NCBI GenBank assembly: GCA_028290285.1
Contig: JAQGKD010000035.1
Span: forward strand, 1-64,000
Length of the DNA stretch: 64,000 nt
From: Hyphomicrobiales bacterium
Lineage (GTDB): Bacteria; Pseudomonadota; Alphaproteobacteria; Rhizobiales; Beijerinckiaceae
Reading direction: 5' to 3'
Part shown: one piece after another, positions 7,532 to 17,800 of the stretch
Layout: each line of letters starts with the position of its first letter
How positions within the stretch are numbered: the stretch's first letter is position 1
Position numbers and translations under genes: made by a program
The notes under the pieces: generated by a model
The model's input: the letters and a program-made list of their open reading frames with translations, nothing else
Database searches by the model: none
Told to the model about the DNA's origin: nothing

Positions 7532-8659
7532 ATGGCTAGAGATCTTGGTCTAATTCGTATTGCGGCCTTTGCTGTCTGCCTGGGATTCCATCAGGCGGGT
7601 CCGGCCTATTCCCAACCTGCGGAGCAGGCGGCTGTCCCCGTCTCGACCTCGCCCGTCGAGTCCCGCTCCATTTCCAGGACGAGCTCTTTCGTCGGCCGGG
7701 TAGAGGCCGTCGACCGCGTGGAGATCCGCGCTCGCGTCAAGGGCTTTGTCGACGCCGTGCTGTTTAGCGAAGGCATGGTCGTGCATGAGGGCGATCCTCT
7801 CTACCGCATCGAGAAAGGATTGTTCGACGCCGATGTGCAACAGGCGCAAGGCGCACTCGATCGAAGCATCGCGACGCACCAACTGGCCTTGCTGCAACTC
7901 GATCGCGCGGAGGAACTTCTTCGAAGAAAAGCAGGCACAGTCGTGGATCGCGACAAGGCTCAGGCGGAGGAGCAGCGGGCGAAGGCCACTGTCCTGAGCG
8001 ACCAGGGCAATCTGCAGACCGCAAAGATCAATCTGGGCTACACGGAGATTGCCGCGCCTATCACGGGCCGCATCGGGCGAACCTCCGTCACGAAGGGCAA
8101 TGTCGTCGGGCCCGATTCCGGTCCCCTGACCGTCATCGTGAGCCAGGATCCGATGCACGTGACCTTCCCGGTCAGCCAGCGTGAATTCCTGCGCAATCCC
8201 GATTCCTCCAAAGCGATCGATCCGAAGAACATCAAGGTGCGAATCCAGTTTTCCGACGGCACGACCTACAATCAGGTCGGGCAGATCGATTTCGTGGATG
8301 TCACCGTGGACCGCACAACAGACACCGTGATCGCTCGCGCCAGCATGCCAAATCCATCCGGGATACTCACCGACGGGCAATTGGTGCGCGTTCTTCTGGA
8401 GAGCGGGGCGCCGGACCGAAAACTCGTGGTGCGCCAGTCCGCCCTCATCGCGGATCAGGGCGGCATCTACGTCTTCATCGTGCAGGACGGAAAGGCCGTT
8501 GTGAAGCGCGTCAAGCTGGGTGCCGAGGCCGGGACGGAGGTCATCGTCGACGACGGGCTGGCTGAGGGCGATCAGGTCATTGTCGAAGGACTGCAGAACG
8601 TCAAGGCAGGCACACCCGTGCGCGCCACGCCCGCCACCAAAGCGCTGAAGGGCTCATAA
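7532..8659 (+). CDS. RND efflux periplasmic adaptor (membrane fusion protein)
   Basis: This 375-residue protein of the AcrA/MexA type has a signal peptide ending near SQPAEQ (residue ~27), a lipoyl-like first half ([39 protein letters not shown]), an alpha-hairpin around residues 95-150 and the matching second lipoyl half ([28 protein letters not shown]). A beta-barrel and membrane-proximal domain follow. It stops 2 bases before the inner-membrane pump gene, so they are one operon. No TetR-type repressor lies next to it. Confidence 0.93.
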   Translation: MARDLGLIRIAAFAVCLGFHQAGPAYSQPAEQAAVPVSTSPVESRSISRTSSFVGRVEAVDRVEIRARVKGFVDAVLFSEGMVVHEGDPLYRIEKGLFDADVQQAQGALDRSIATHQLALLQLDRAEELLRRKAGTVVDRDKAQAEEQRAKATVLSDQGNLQTAKINLGYTEIAAPITGRIGRTSVTKGNVVGPDSGPLTVIVSQDPMHVTFPVSQREFLRNPDSSKAIDPKNIKVRIQFSDGTTYNQVGQIDFVDVTVDRTTDTVIARASMPNPSGILTDGQLVRVLLESGAPDRKLVVRQSALIADQGGIYVFIVQDGKAVVKRVKLGAEAGTEVIVDDGLAEGDQVIVEGLQNVKAGTPVRATPATKALKGS

Positions 8660-8661
8660 CC

Positions 8662-11600
8662 ATGCTGTCCTTCGTTTTCATCGATCGCCCGAGGCTGGCC
8701 GTCGTCATTGCCATCGTGATGACGATCGCGGGCCTCGTCGCCCTGTCGACGATACCTGTGGCGCAATATCCCGACATCGTGCCGCCGCAGGTTTCGGTGA
8801 CGACCGCCTATCCCGGTGCCTCTGGGGCCATCGTCGACGCGACGGTCGCACAGCCCGTCGAGGCGCAGGTCGTGGGCGTCGACAAGATGATCTACATGAA
8901 GAGCGTGAGCGGCGACGACGGCAGCTATTCGCTCATTGCCTCGTTCGAACTCGGCACCGATCCCGACATCAACGCGGTGAACGTCAACAATCGCGTTCAG
9001 GTCGCGCTCTCGAAACTGCCGCAGGAGGTCCAGCGGCAAGGCGTCACCGTCAAGAAGAAGTCCTCGGCCCTTCTGGGTGTCATCGCCTTCTACTCCCCGA
9101 AAGCCTCGCTCGATCCGCTCTATCTCTCGAACTACGTGACGATCAACATTATCGACCAGGTGCGGAGCACGCCGGGCGTCGGCGACGCCAACCTCTGGGG
9201 GCCGCAGGATTACGCCATGAGGGCGTGGCTCGACGTCGATCGCCTGACCGGCCTCGGCCTGACGAGCGGCGACCTGATCAGCGCCATCCAGGCGCAGAAT
9301 GTGCAGGCGGCTGTCGGCCGCATCGGCGCGCGGCCCATGTCCGACGACCAGAGCCTGCAACTCAACATCCAGACGCAGGGACGGCTGACCTCCGTCGCCG
9401 AGTTCGAGCGCATCGTCATTCGCAGCAATCCCGACGGATCGGTCCTGCGGCTCGGCGATGTCGCGCGGCTGGAACTCGGGGCGACGAGCCTCGATCGTGA
9501 AACGCGCCTGAACGGCGGGCCTGCCGCCGTGATGGCCATCTATCAGGCGCCGGGCGCCAATGCGATCAAGACGCTCGACGCCGTGCGCGCCCGCATCACG
9601 GAATTGCAGAAGCGCTTCCCCGACGATCTCGACTGGAAGATCACCTACGATCCGACGACCTTCGTTCGCGCGACGATCGAGGAGGTGGAGAAAACGCTGA
9701 TCGAGGCTTTTATCCTCGTCGTGCTGGTCGTCTTCCTGTTCCTCGGCAGCCTTCGCGCGACGCTGATCCCGACCTTCGCAGTGCCGGTCAGCCTCATAGG
9801 CACATTCGTTGCCCTCAAGGCGCTGGGATATTCCGCAAATTCCGTGTCTCTCCTCGCCATCGTGCTGGCCATCGGCATCGTCGTCGACGACGCCATCGTG
9901 GTGGTCGAGAATGTCGAGCGCGTCATGGAGGAAGAGCCTCATCTCAGTCCCGCTGACGCGGCTAAGAAGGCGATGACCGAGATCACGGCGCCGATCATCG
10001 CGATCACGCTGGTGCTGCTGTCCGTCTTCGTGCCCGTCGCCTTCATTCCAGGCATATCTGGGGAATTGTTCCGGCAATTTGCAGTGACCGTCGCGGTCGC
10101 CATGCTGCTCTCGGCCGTCAACGCACTCACGCTCTCGCCCGCGCTCTGCGCCGTGCTGCTGCGTCCACACCACGGGCCCAGGCGCGGCATCATGGGCGTG
10201 ATCATGCGCGCCATCGACCGCGTGCGCGATGCCTATGGGGCTGTCGCCGCGCGCCTCGTGCGCGTGTCCATCATCGGCCTCGTTCTTGCGGGCGCGGCCT
10301 TTGTCGGCATCGGCGCGTTGATGAAGGTGACGCCGACAGGGTTTCTGCCCGAAGACGATCAGGGCGCCTTCTTCGTCGTCGTGCAATCGCCCGACGGCTC
10401 GTCCGTGGCGCGGACGGCGGCAATCGTGCAAAGGGCGGAGGCGATCCTGCGCGAGGACGAAGCTGTTGCCGATTTCACCTCGGTGATCGGCCTCAACTTC
10501 ATCGATAATTATTCCCAATCCAATGCCGCCTTCTTCGTGGTCACCACAAAGCCGTTCGAGGAGCGGAAGGACCCATCCCTCAGTGTGTCCGCCACGATGG
10601 CGCGGCTCGCGCCTCGCTTCCGGCAGATCGAAGGTGGCAGGATCGTCCCGCTGGCGCCGCCTCCGATCATCGGGCTCGGCACCGGTGGCGGCTTCTCCTA
10701 CGTGCTGCAGGATCTGCGGGGCGGCGATCCGAAAGCGCTCGCTCAGGTGTTGCGCGGGCTGACCATCGCCGCCAACGAAGATCCGCAACTGACCGGCGTG
10801 TTCAGCACCTTCTCGGCCACGAACCCGTCGCTGTTTCTCGATATCGACCGCCAGAAGGTTGAGGTCCTGGGCGTGTCCATGAACTCCGTGTTCCAGGCCC
10901 TGCAGGCGGCGCTCGGTGGCTACTATGTCAACGACCTGAACCTGTTCGGACGGACCTGGCAGGTGCAGGTGCAGGCCGAGGCCAAGGACCGTTCCAGCGT
11001 CGACGACATCTATCGCATCAACGTCCGCAACAAGGAGGGCAAGATGGTCCCCCTGCGCAGCGTTCTCGAAGTGCGCGTGGTCGTCGGCCCGCCGGCGCTG
11101 ATCCGCTACAACAACCTGCGCGCCATCACAGTGCAGGGGTCGCCAGCGGCGGGCGTGTCCTCCGGGCAGGCCTTGAACGCGATGGAGGCGGTCGCCGCCA
11201 GGACGCTTCCGGCGGGCTTTGCAGGCGAGTGGACCGATACGGCCTTTCAGGAAAAGCGCGCGGAGGGCAAGACGGCCATGATTTTGGGCCTGGCGGTCCT
11301 CTTCGCCTTCCTGTTCCTCGTCGCGCTCTACGAGAGCTGGACGATTCCGGTCCCGGTGCTTCTGTCGGTATCCATCGGCGTTCTCGGCGCGCTCGGTGCG
11401 CTCGCCCTCGGGCATCTTACGCTCGATCTCTATGGGCAAATCGGCATGATCGTACTTATCGGGCTGGCTGCGAAGAACGGCATTCTGATCGTCGAATTCG
11501 CCAAGGAGCAGCGCGAGAGGGGTGTGCCTCTCTACGAGGCGGCGGCGGAAGGCGCGCGATTGCGTTTCCGGCCGGTCATGATGACATCGCTTGCGTTCAT

Positions 11601-11814
11601 TCTCGGGCTCTATCCCCTCGTCGTTGCGAAAGGCGCTTCCGAACTGGCGCGCCGCAACGTCGGCACGCCCGTCTTCGGCGGGATGATCCTGGCGTCAATC
11701 CTCGGCATCTTCGCGATTCCGCCGCTCTACGTCTTCTTCCAGGCTATTCGCGAAAAGCTGAAGGGCGGCAGCCGTAAAGCGAAGGAGCCGCCGCCGGCGC
11801 ATCTTGATGTGTGA
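8662..11814 (+). CDS. RND multidrug efflux pump, HAE-1 (AcrB/MexB) family
   Basis: This 1050-residue proton-driven inner-membrane exporter has full family length. The N-terminal [20 protein letters not shown] is the first helix. The proton-relay residues are visible as the Asp pair in [15 protein letters not shown] and the Lys in [16 protein letters not shown], with a conserved Arg in [17 protein letters not shown]. Two large periplasmic loops lie between TM1-2 and TM7-8. Substrates cannot be predicted. No outer-membrane TolC-type gene is in the operon, so it probably uses a shared channel. Confidence 0.95.
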   Translation: MLSFVFIDRPRLAVVIAIVMTIAGLVALSTIPVAQYPDIVPPQVSVTTAYPGASGAIVDATVAQPVEAQVVGVDKMIYMKSVSGDDGSYSLIASFELGTDPDINAVNVNNRVQVALSKLPQEVQRQGVTVKKKSSALLGVIAFYSPKASLDPLYLSNYVTINIIDQVRSTPGVGDANLWGPQDYAMRAWLDVDRLTGLGLTSGDLISAIQAQNVQAAVGRIGARPMSDDQSLQLNIQTQGRLTSVAEFERIVIRSNPDGSVLRLGDVARLELGATSLDRETRLNGGPAAVMAIYQAPGANAIKTLDAVRARITELQKRFPDDLDWKITYDPTTFVRATIEEVEKTLIEAFILVVLVVFLFLGSLRATLIPTFAVPVSLIGTFVALKALGYSANSVSLLAIVLAIGIVVDDAIVVVENVERVMEEEPHLSPADAAKKAMTEITAPIIAITLVLLSVFVPVAFIPGISGELFRQFAVTVAVAMLLSAVNALTLSPALCAVLLRPHHGPRRGIMGVIMRAIDRVRDAYGAVAARLVRVSIIGLVLAGAAFVGIGALMKVTPTGFLPEDDQGAFFVVVQSPDGSSVARTAAIVQRAEAILREDEAVADFTSVIGLNFIDNYSQSNAAFFVVTTKPFEERKDPSLSVSATMARLAPRFRQIEGGRIVPLAPPPIIGLGTGGGFSYVLQDLRGGDPKALAQVLRGLTIAANEDPQLTGVFSTFSATNPSLFLDIDRQKVEVLGVSMNSVFQALQAALGGYYVNDLNLFGRTWQVQVQAEAKDRSSVDDIYRINVRNKEGKMVPLRSVLEVRVVVGPPALIRYNNLRAITVQGSPAAGVSSGQALNAMEAVAARTLPAGFAGEWTDTAFQEKRAEGKTAMILGLAVLFAFLFLVALYESWTIPVPVLLSVSIGVLGALGALALGHLTLDLYGQIGMIVLIGLAAKNGILIVEFAKEQRERGVPLYEAAAEGARLRFRPVMMTSLAFILGLYPLVVAKGASELARRNVGTPVFGGMILASILGIFAIPPLYVFFQAIREKLKGGSRKAKEPPPAHLDV

Positions 11815-11825
11815 GGGAGGACGCG

Positions 11826-12125
11826 ATGATGAGATGGCTCATTCTGTCGGTCATGGCTTCTGGGTGTCTCGCCGGCGGGGCGAGTGCGCAGGGCAGACCT
11901 GACACATTGCAGATGAGCTGCGGCATGGCGGCGAGCCTGGTCAGCCGAGCCGGCGCCATTGTGCTGGGCACAGGGCCCAATATCTACGACCGCTATGTCG
12001 CGAGCAGAGCCTTCTGCCAGCGTGACGAGGAGATGAGGCCCAGATGGCTCGCAACCCGCGATGCGCCGCAATGCTTCATCGGCTGGGTCTGCGAACGCAA
12101 TTACGGTGGCCCGGGGCCGCGCTGA
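11826..12125 (+). CDS. Small secreted cysteine-containing protein
   Basis: This 99-residue protein starts at ATG 11826, preceded by GAGGGAGG at 11813-11820. A signal peptide runs to about GGASAQG. The mature part has four cysteines (MSCGMAASL, AFCQRDEE, APQCFIGWVCERNY), suggesting two disulfides in the periplasm. Proteins of this kind occur as hypotheticals in Rhizobiales; I know no function. It follows the RND pump by 11 bases and is probably its last operon member. Confidence 0.75.
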   Translation: MMRWLILSVMASGCLAGGASAQGRPDTLQMSCGMAASLVSRAGAIVLGTGPNIYDRYVASRAFCQRDEEMRPRWLATRDAPQCFIGWVCERNYGGPGPR

Positions 12126-12138
12126 ACAGGCTCGCCTC

Positions 12139-12918
12139 CTACTTGGAAAAGGATGCGATGCTCGCGGCCGTATCGAGCATGGGCTGCTGGCTGACCCTGA
12201 TGAAACCCGTGCCCGGCCGGTCGAGATCCTGAATCAGCAGGATCACCGCCGCGACCAGCACACCCATCGCATAGACAGGCAAGCGCGAGCGCCTTGTCTC
12301 CAGCGCGCCACCATAGGCTGCGAAAGCATTGGCGATGATAGCGATGCCATACAGCGCCATCAGGACGATGTTGGGCACGCGATTGCGCAGGGCAGTCAGC
12401 CGTTTTTCCTGATTGTCGATCATGTCGTTCAGCGCCTGAATGAAGAGGCCTGTCGGCACGATCCCGGAATCTTTCTCGGCCATCGCGATTGCATGCTGCC
12501 AAAGCGATTCCTGGATCTCGTTCGACTGGGCGATTGCGGCATCGAGTTCGCGTTTCGTCCCCAGCGTCTGGTTGAGATGCAGGCGTATCCGCACATAGTC
12601 CCGCAGGAGCTTGACGCTCGCGCTGCCGTGAGGTTCCGGCAGCAGCCGGGCGCGCAGGGCTGTCGTGCCGATTGCATTGGCCTCGTTCAGCACCGCATCC
12701 CGCCGCGCCTCGAAACGCGACAGGCCCATGGCGAAAGTGAAGCTGATCATCAGTGCCAGCAGTCCCAGGATCGCTGCTTCCAGTGTCGAGTCGTTGGCAT
12801 CACCCCGGCCGCGCGTCCGCGCGCCGAGCCGGCGACCGAGTTCGCTGCCGACCAGGATCAGAACAAGGCTCACGACGAAGATTGCGGGCAAGGTGTAGGC
12901 CTGCAAATCGAGGGCCAT
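12139..12918 (-). CDS. DUF4239/bestrophin-like membrane protein
   Basis: This 259-residue protein has two N-terminal helices (LPAIFVVSLVLILVGSELG, AAILGLLALMISFTFAMGL), then FEARRDAVLNEANAIGTTALRARLLP, a motif typical of DUF4239. A helical middle region follows, and there are two C-terminal helices. The fold is related to bestrophin-like channels, but ion transport by this protein is inference. It is convergent with the RND operon and divergent from the LTXXQ-motif gene, sharing a 213-bp intergenic region that carries an FNR/FixK-type box. Confidence 0.8.
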   Translation of the reverse strand: MALDLQAYTLPAIFVVSLVLILVGSELGRRLGARTRGRGDANDSTLEAAILGLLALMISFTFAMGLSRFEARRDAVLNEANAIGTTALRARLLPEPHGSASVKLLRDYVRIRLHLNQTLGTKRELDAAIAQSNEIQESLWQHAIAMAEKDSGIVPTGLFIQALNDMIDNQEKRLTALRNRVPNIVLMALYGIAIIANAFAAYGGALETRRSRLPVYAMGVLVAAVILLIQDLDRPGTGFIRVSQQPMLDTAASIASFSK

Positions 12919-13022
12919 CGTGAGTACCTTTCGCCGCTGTGCGAACTCGATTGGTCAAGACCGCACTCAACTATACAAAGTCAAGCCCAAGCGCATTGAA
13001 GCGCATATAGACTTTTCTTAAG

Positions 13023-13036
13023 TTGATCTGAGTCAA
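13023..13036. promoter_or_regulatory. FNR/FixK-type operator TTGA-N6-TCAA
   Basis: TTGATCTGAGTCAA is flanked by G and C, so the palindrome extends to GTTGA-N6-TCAAC, the best match of the three in this arm. Its centre is about 103 bases upstream of ATG 13132 and 111 bases from the start of the divergent DUF4239 gene. Function is inferred from the motif only. Confidence 0.6.
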
Positions 13037-13131
13037 CGCCTCATTACAAAACCGACTTATTCTAAGAATGCACGCCGATCGATTTATTGCCGCGTGTTTC
13101 AACTCGTCAGCAACGCTCCAAAAAGGAGAAT

Positions 13132-13644
13132 ATGATGTTGAAAACGGTATGTGGTGGGCTGACTGCCCTTTGCATTGTCGGGACTCCACTCGCCTATGCG
13201 CAGGTCCCTTCGGCTACGGCACCCGCGCTTGAGCGCGGGACCGCAGGCAACCCAAACGCGCTTGTCGAGTCGCGGATCGCGGTCGTCAAGGCCGCGCTGC
13301 AATTGACTCCCGACCAGATGAAACTCTGGCCGCCAGTGGAAGACGCCATCCGCGGCCGGGCGACGGCCAGGCAGCAACGCCTTGCTAGCCTGATCGCACG
13401 CCGGAAAGAGGCACGTGAGTTTCAGCCGGTCGAGTTCTTGCAAAGACGCTCCGAAGTCCTTGCTCAAAGAGCAGCGGGACTCAAGAAGCTCGCCGATGCA
13501 TGGCAGCCGCTCTATGCCACGCTCGACGTCGACCAGAAGCGGCGCATGCGGATTGTCGCGGCGATCGCCATACGCGAGCTCAGAAACTCCGTCGAAAACC
13601 GCCTGATGAACGACGATGACGAGGAGGAAGAGGACGAGGGCTGA
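13132..13644 (+). CDS. Spy/CpxP-like periplasmic LTXXQ-motif protein
   Basis: This 170-residue secreted protein has a signal peptide ending near LAYAQ. The mature helical region contains AALQLTPDQMKLWPPVEDAIR, the LTXXQ-type motif of Spy/CpxP relatives, and later LKKLADAWQPLYATL and DQKRRMRI. The C-terminus is a run of acidic residues (DDDEEEEDE). The start ATG 13132 is set by AAAAGGAG. Spy-type proteins are periplasmic chaperones or stress sensors; rhizobial copies are uncharacterised. The gene follows an FNR/FixK-type box. Confidence 0.8.
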   Translation: MMLKTVCGGLTALCIVGTPLAYAQVPSATAPALERGTAGNPNALVESRIAVVKAALQLTPDQMKLWPPVEDAIRGRATARQQRLASLIARRKEAREFQPVEFLQRRSEVLAQRAAGLKKLADAWQPLYATLDVDQKRRMRIVAAIAIRELRNSVENRLMNDDDEEEEDEG

Positions 13645-13710
13645 GAGACGGCCTTGTTCCAGGTTCGGTAACCAGCGCGATCGTTGCGTACTCTATCGAG
13701 GAGTTGTTCG

Positions 13711-13938
13711 ATGAAATATTCGCTGACAGTGCTCGTTCTGTCGTCCATCGCCTGCATCATGTCTGGATCGCTTGCTTCAGCGCAGGGTACCCCCAATCGC
13801 GAAGATGCGATTCGCCAGTGCATCTCTCAGGCACAGGGAGAAGTGCCGAACGTCAGTGGCGATCCCAATGACCCCGCGTATAGCAGGCGCCTGACGATCT
13901 ATGCCGCCTGCATGGCGCGCTTCGGCGAAAGGCCTTGA
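13711..13938 (+). CDS. Small secreted protein, 75 residues
   Basis: It has a signal peptide (MKYSLTVLVLSSIACIMSG..ASAQ) and a mature part of about 50 residues with two cysteines (RQCISQAQ and AACMARFG). The start follows GAGGAG at 13699-13704. There is no recognised family. It lies 66 bases after the LTXXQ-motif gene, with an intrinsic terminator about 60 bases downstream at 14002-14047. Confidence 0.7.
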   Translation: MKYSLTVLVLSSIACIMSGSLASAQGTPNREDAIRQCISQAQGEVPNVSGDPNDPAYSRRLTIYAACMARFGERP

Positions 13939-14001
13939 GTCCGTCGCGCCATCTATTGGCTAGTGCCTGAGCAGAATTGCTGCGGGTGCACCGGGTCATA
14001 A

Positions 14002-14047
14002 GGGCAAGCAGCTCGCCGCAGAGGGCTGCTTGCCTCCCTACTTTTTT
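14002..14047 (+). terminator. Rho-independent terminator
   Basis: GGCAAGCAGC at 14003-14012 pairs perfectly with GCTGCTTGCC at 14025-14034 (10 bp, 12-nt loop, plus a G-T wobble at the base). It is followed after seven bases by TTTTTT at 14042-14047. It ends the small secreted gene group that stops at 13938. Confidence 0.75.
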
Positions 14048-14064
14048 GCCGAAGGATCATCCAT

Positions 14065-14499
14065 ATGCGTTCAGCTTGTCTCGCAAGACGTGGCCCTTCG
14101 TTATGTGCGGCGCTGTTGGGCGTCGCGTTCAGCGCTGCGCCGACGGGATCGTCACATGCGATGGACCAGCGCCTCCGTGGCGCCTGGGCGGCGTCGGCAA
14201 GCGATTGCTCGCGACTGCTGCAAAAGCGCGGAGGAGGGTGGAGCTTCCGTCCGAAAACAAACCAGTTTGAACAGGCCTACATCATATCCGCGAACAAGGT
14301 CATGAGCCCCGGCGGTTCCTGCAGCATCGCCGGGACATCGCAGGCAAAGCACAAATCCGGGCTCCGTCTGAGTTGCAAGAACTCAGTGAGCTACATGACG
14401 ATGGACGTGAGAGTGACACTGCAGGGCGATACCCAGATGACATACGGTTATACCGGCGATGCTGTCCTGGACGTCAGCTATGTGAAGTGCGCCCCGTAA
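14065..14499 (+). CDS. Secreted hypothetical protein, 144 residues
   Basis: It has a basic N-terminus then a hydrophobic stretch (LCAALLGVAFSAAPTGSSHA), consistent with a signal peptide. The mature part begins MDQRLRGAWAASASDCSRLL and has four cysteines (SDCSR, GSCSIAG, LSCKNS, VKCAP), probably two disulfides. The opening resembles small secreted proteins of Bradyrhizobium and relatives with no known role. It stands alone between a terminator and the autotransporter. Confidence 0.7.
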   Translation: MRSACLARRGPSLCAALLGVAFSAAPTGSSHAMDQRLRGAWAASASDCSRLLQKRGGGWSFRPKTNQFEQAYIISANKVMSPGGSCSIAGTSQAKHKSGLRLSCKNSVSYMTMDVRVTLQGDTQMTYGYTGDAVLDVSYVKCAP

Positions 14500-14831
14500 C
14501 GGCGACCGTCCGTCCCCGAACATTGTTCGGGCCATGTTGTGACCTCGTCGTCCCCTCCAAGTGATTGCCCAACCTTTAGGTGACCGGAACGCATCGGGCC
14601 CTCGGCCTTGGTGCGCGAAATGCGTTAGTGGTGTGTTAAGATCATGTAAACAAAAAAGAAATCTCTCAAATCGAATCTTTTACATTGCCGTTGCTCCTTG
14701 GGCGTGGCAGTGTCCGCGCCTACTAAAGGCTTCAGACTAAAAACCTTTCTAGATGACCATTCCAATAATGGGCGGACAGAGTTCGAAAATAAAAAATCGA
14801 ATTCTATAATACAGGCTGGACCTAACATATC
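14500..14831. other. 332-bp intergenic region upstream of the autotransporter
   Basis: It begins with a short hairpin at 14515-14531 (CCCGAA / TTCGGG, no T-run), possibly the end of the preceding transcript. The rest becomes AT-rich, unlike its surroundings. The only clear promoter element is TATAAT at 14805-14810. No open frame of interest was found. Confidence 0.6.
14782..14810 (+). promoter_or_regulatory. Candidate sigma-70 promoter for the autotransporter
   Basis: A perfect -10 TATAAT at 14805-14810 is spaced 17 bases from a poor -35 (TTCGAA, 14782-14787). Transcription from about 14817 would leave only ~15 nt before ATG 14832, with no clear Shine-Dalgarno, so either the leader is very short or the real promoter is further upstream in the AT-rich stretch. 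Confidence 0.35.
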
Positions 14832-17800
14832 ATGAATATGAGCAAACAAGGCCAGCCGCAGACATTTGCAATCCATAACGAGTTCGAAGGGCGCGCCGTC
14901 GCCGGTCAGGCCCGGGCCGCAAGCGGGACGCCCCCTCGTCTTGTCCGACGCCTGATGGCATCCTGTAGCTATGCTTTGCTCGCTGCGGGCTTCGCTCTTC
15001 TCATCAGCGATCCCGCCTTCGCGCTCGCAGTCGGCGATAGCGTTATCAACCCCGTTACTGGTGCGACCGAAACCGTGACGGCGCTGCTTGGCGGCGGCAC
15101 CGTCCTGACCAGTGCCAACAATACGATCATCGTCACTCCTCCGGCGGTCAACAGCACGTTCGTCTACAACAGCGTGACCTATACGGTCACCGGCCTGACA
15201 ACCGGCGCGTATGGCGTGACGCAGATTGCTCTGACGACGGGTAGTCCGGCGGTCGCCTCCACGCTCAGCACCGTTACAGACCAGACCAGCGCTCTCAGTG
15301 CCGCCCAAAACGGGGCGGCGGGCGCGGCTGGCAATGCAGGGGGGCAGGTTCCCTTCACCGTGCCCGCAGGAAATACCAATGTCTTCGTCGACAAGGTGGT
15401 GGGCTCGCAAGGTTCGGGTGGGGATAACGGCTATGGCGTGAGCTTCTGCATCCCTCTCATCGGCTGCGCCACCATCGGCTATGCCGGAACCGACGGGTCG
15501 CCGGGCGGAACGGGGCCCACGATCAACGATACGGTGACCGTCGGCAACAATGGCAACATCACCAGCATATCGAACAACCTGCCCGGCATCACCGTCAGCA
15601 GCAGCGGCGGTAATGGCGGCGATGGTGGCAATGGCTATGGCGCGCTCGATGGTTTGCAGGGTGGCGCCGCGGGCATCGGAGGCTCGGTGACGCTCAATGC
15701 GTCTGTCGATATCTCCACCTCCGGCGTGCTGTCCTACGGCATTCTCGCGCAAAGCCGGGGCGGCAGCGGCGGCGATGGCGGCAAGGGCTATATCTTCAGT
15801 GGCGGCGGCAGCGGCGGACCGGCCAGCGCGGCTGGGCCGGTTACGGTCACCAACAGCGGCGACATTCACACGACGGGTGCGGGCGCGATCGGCATTTTCG
15901 CGCAGTCGATCGGCGGCGGCGGCGGCAATGGCGGCGGCAGCTATGGCATCGTCGGCGGGGCAGGCTCCGCGAGCACCGGCGGCAATGGCGACAACGTCCT
16001 CGTCACCAACGACGCCAGTATTCAAACGACGGGCTCGGATGCGCACGGCATCCTGGCTCAGTCTATCGGCGGTAGCGGCGGCAATGCGGGCGACGCAATC
16101 GGCATTGTCGCGTTCGGCGGCGGGCCCGGCGCGGGCGGCGGCTTCGGCGGCACCGTCACGGTCCATGCAAAATCCAACAGCCAGATCACGACCGAGGGCA
16201 CGGGCGCCTTCGGTATCTTCGCGCAATCGATCGGGGGCGGCGGCGGCAGTGGCGGGTTCGCGGGCGGTCTCGTCGCCTTCGGCGGGTCGGGCTCCGCTGG
16301 CGGCAATGGCGGCGCCGTCACTGTGACGACGGATGCCGGCAGCAGCATCAGCACCAGCGGCATCGGCGCCAACGGCATTGTCGCGCAATCGATCGGCGGC
16401 GGCGGCGGGGCGGGCGGCACAGGCGGCGGCTTCGTGGCTTTCGGCGGCAGCGGCACGGCGGCCGGCAGCGGCGGGACCGTCACCATCGACAATGCCGGGT
16501 GGATCACGACCACGAATGAAGGCGCCAAGGGTATTCTCGCGCAGTCCATCGGTGGGGGTGGCGGCAGCGCCAGCGGCACGGGCGGCGTGGTCGCGCTCGG
16601 CGGGTCAGGCGGCAGCGGCGGCGACGGGCACGCCGTCTCCGTCACAAACAGCGGCGTCATCAGCACGGGCGGGCTCGGCAGCGATGCGATCTTCGCCCAG
16701 TCGATCGGCGGCGGCGGCGGCTCGGGCGCGGCATCGGGCGGTGTAGTCTCGATGGGCGGCAAGGGCGATTCCGGCGGTATGGGCGGCACGGTCACCGTGG
16801 ACAACAGCGGCGACCTGACGACCACGGGCGCGCGTTCGCGCGGAATCTTCGCGCAAAGCATCGGCGGCGGCGGCGGCGCGGGCGGCGATAGCGGTGGCCT
16901 TGTCTCGGTCGGCGGCTCCGGCAGCGTGGCCAGTAATGCTGATGTTGTCACCGTGACGAATACGGGCGTGATCAAGACGAGCGGCGCTGTCTCGAACGCC
17001 ATACAGGCACAGTCCATCGGCGGTGGTGGCGGTGACGGCGGATCTAGCGGCGGCGCCTTCAGCCTCGGCGGCACGGGAGGGGGCGGGGGTAACGGCGGCG
17101 CGGTCACGGTCAACGACAGTCGCTTCCTCACGACGATCGGCAACGATTCGAACGGCATTTTTGCACAGAGCGTCGGCGGCGGCGGCGGCAATGGCGGCAA
17201 CAGCGCATCCGGATCGGCCTTCGCGGGCCTGTCCATCGGCGGCGCGGGCGGCGACGGCGGATTGGGCGCCAAGACCACCGTCAATTTCTCCAATTTCGAC
17301 GTGACGCTGAACGGCGTTCCGACCAGCCTCGCGCCCATCATCCAGACCCAGGGCGATCGTTCCAACGGCGTGCTCGCGCAGAGCGTCGGCGGCGGCGGCG
17401 GCAATGGCGGGTCGGCGGTTCAGGCGACTGTCGGCTCCGGAGCCAGCGTCTCGCTGGCGATTGGCGGCTCGGGCGGGCTCGGCGGCAAGGGCGGCGTCGT
17501 CGAGATCAACGGCAGTGCATCCATTCTCACCAATGGCATCAGTTCGAACGGCATTCTTGCGCAGAGCATCGGCGGCGGCGGCGGCAATGGCGGCCTGGCC
17601 GCGGCTGTCTCGCTGGGCGATCCCGCGAGCTATTCCGTGGCAGTGGGTGTCGGCGGTTCCGGCGGCTCGGGCGGACTGGGAGACACGGTCACCGTCAGGA
17701 CCGGCGGTACGATCTCCACCAAGGGCGATATGTCCGCTGGTCTCGTCGCCCAGTCCATCGGCGGCGGCGGCGGCAATGGCGGCTTCGCCATCGGGGCAGG

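Noticed and set aside
8572..11439. 955-codon minus-strand open frame
   Set aside because: Shadow of the RND pump gene; histidine/aspartate/arginine-rich composition typical of antisense of GC-rich genes.
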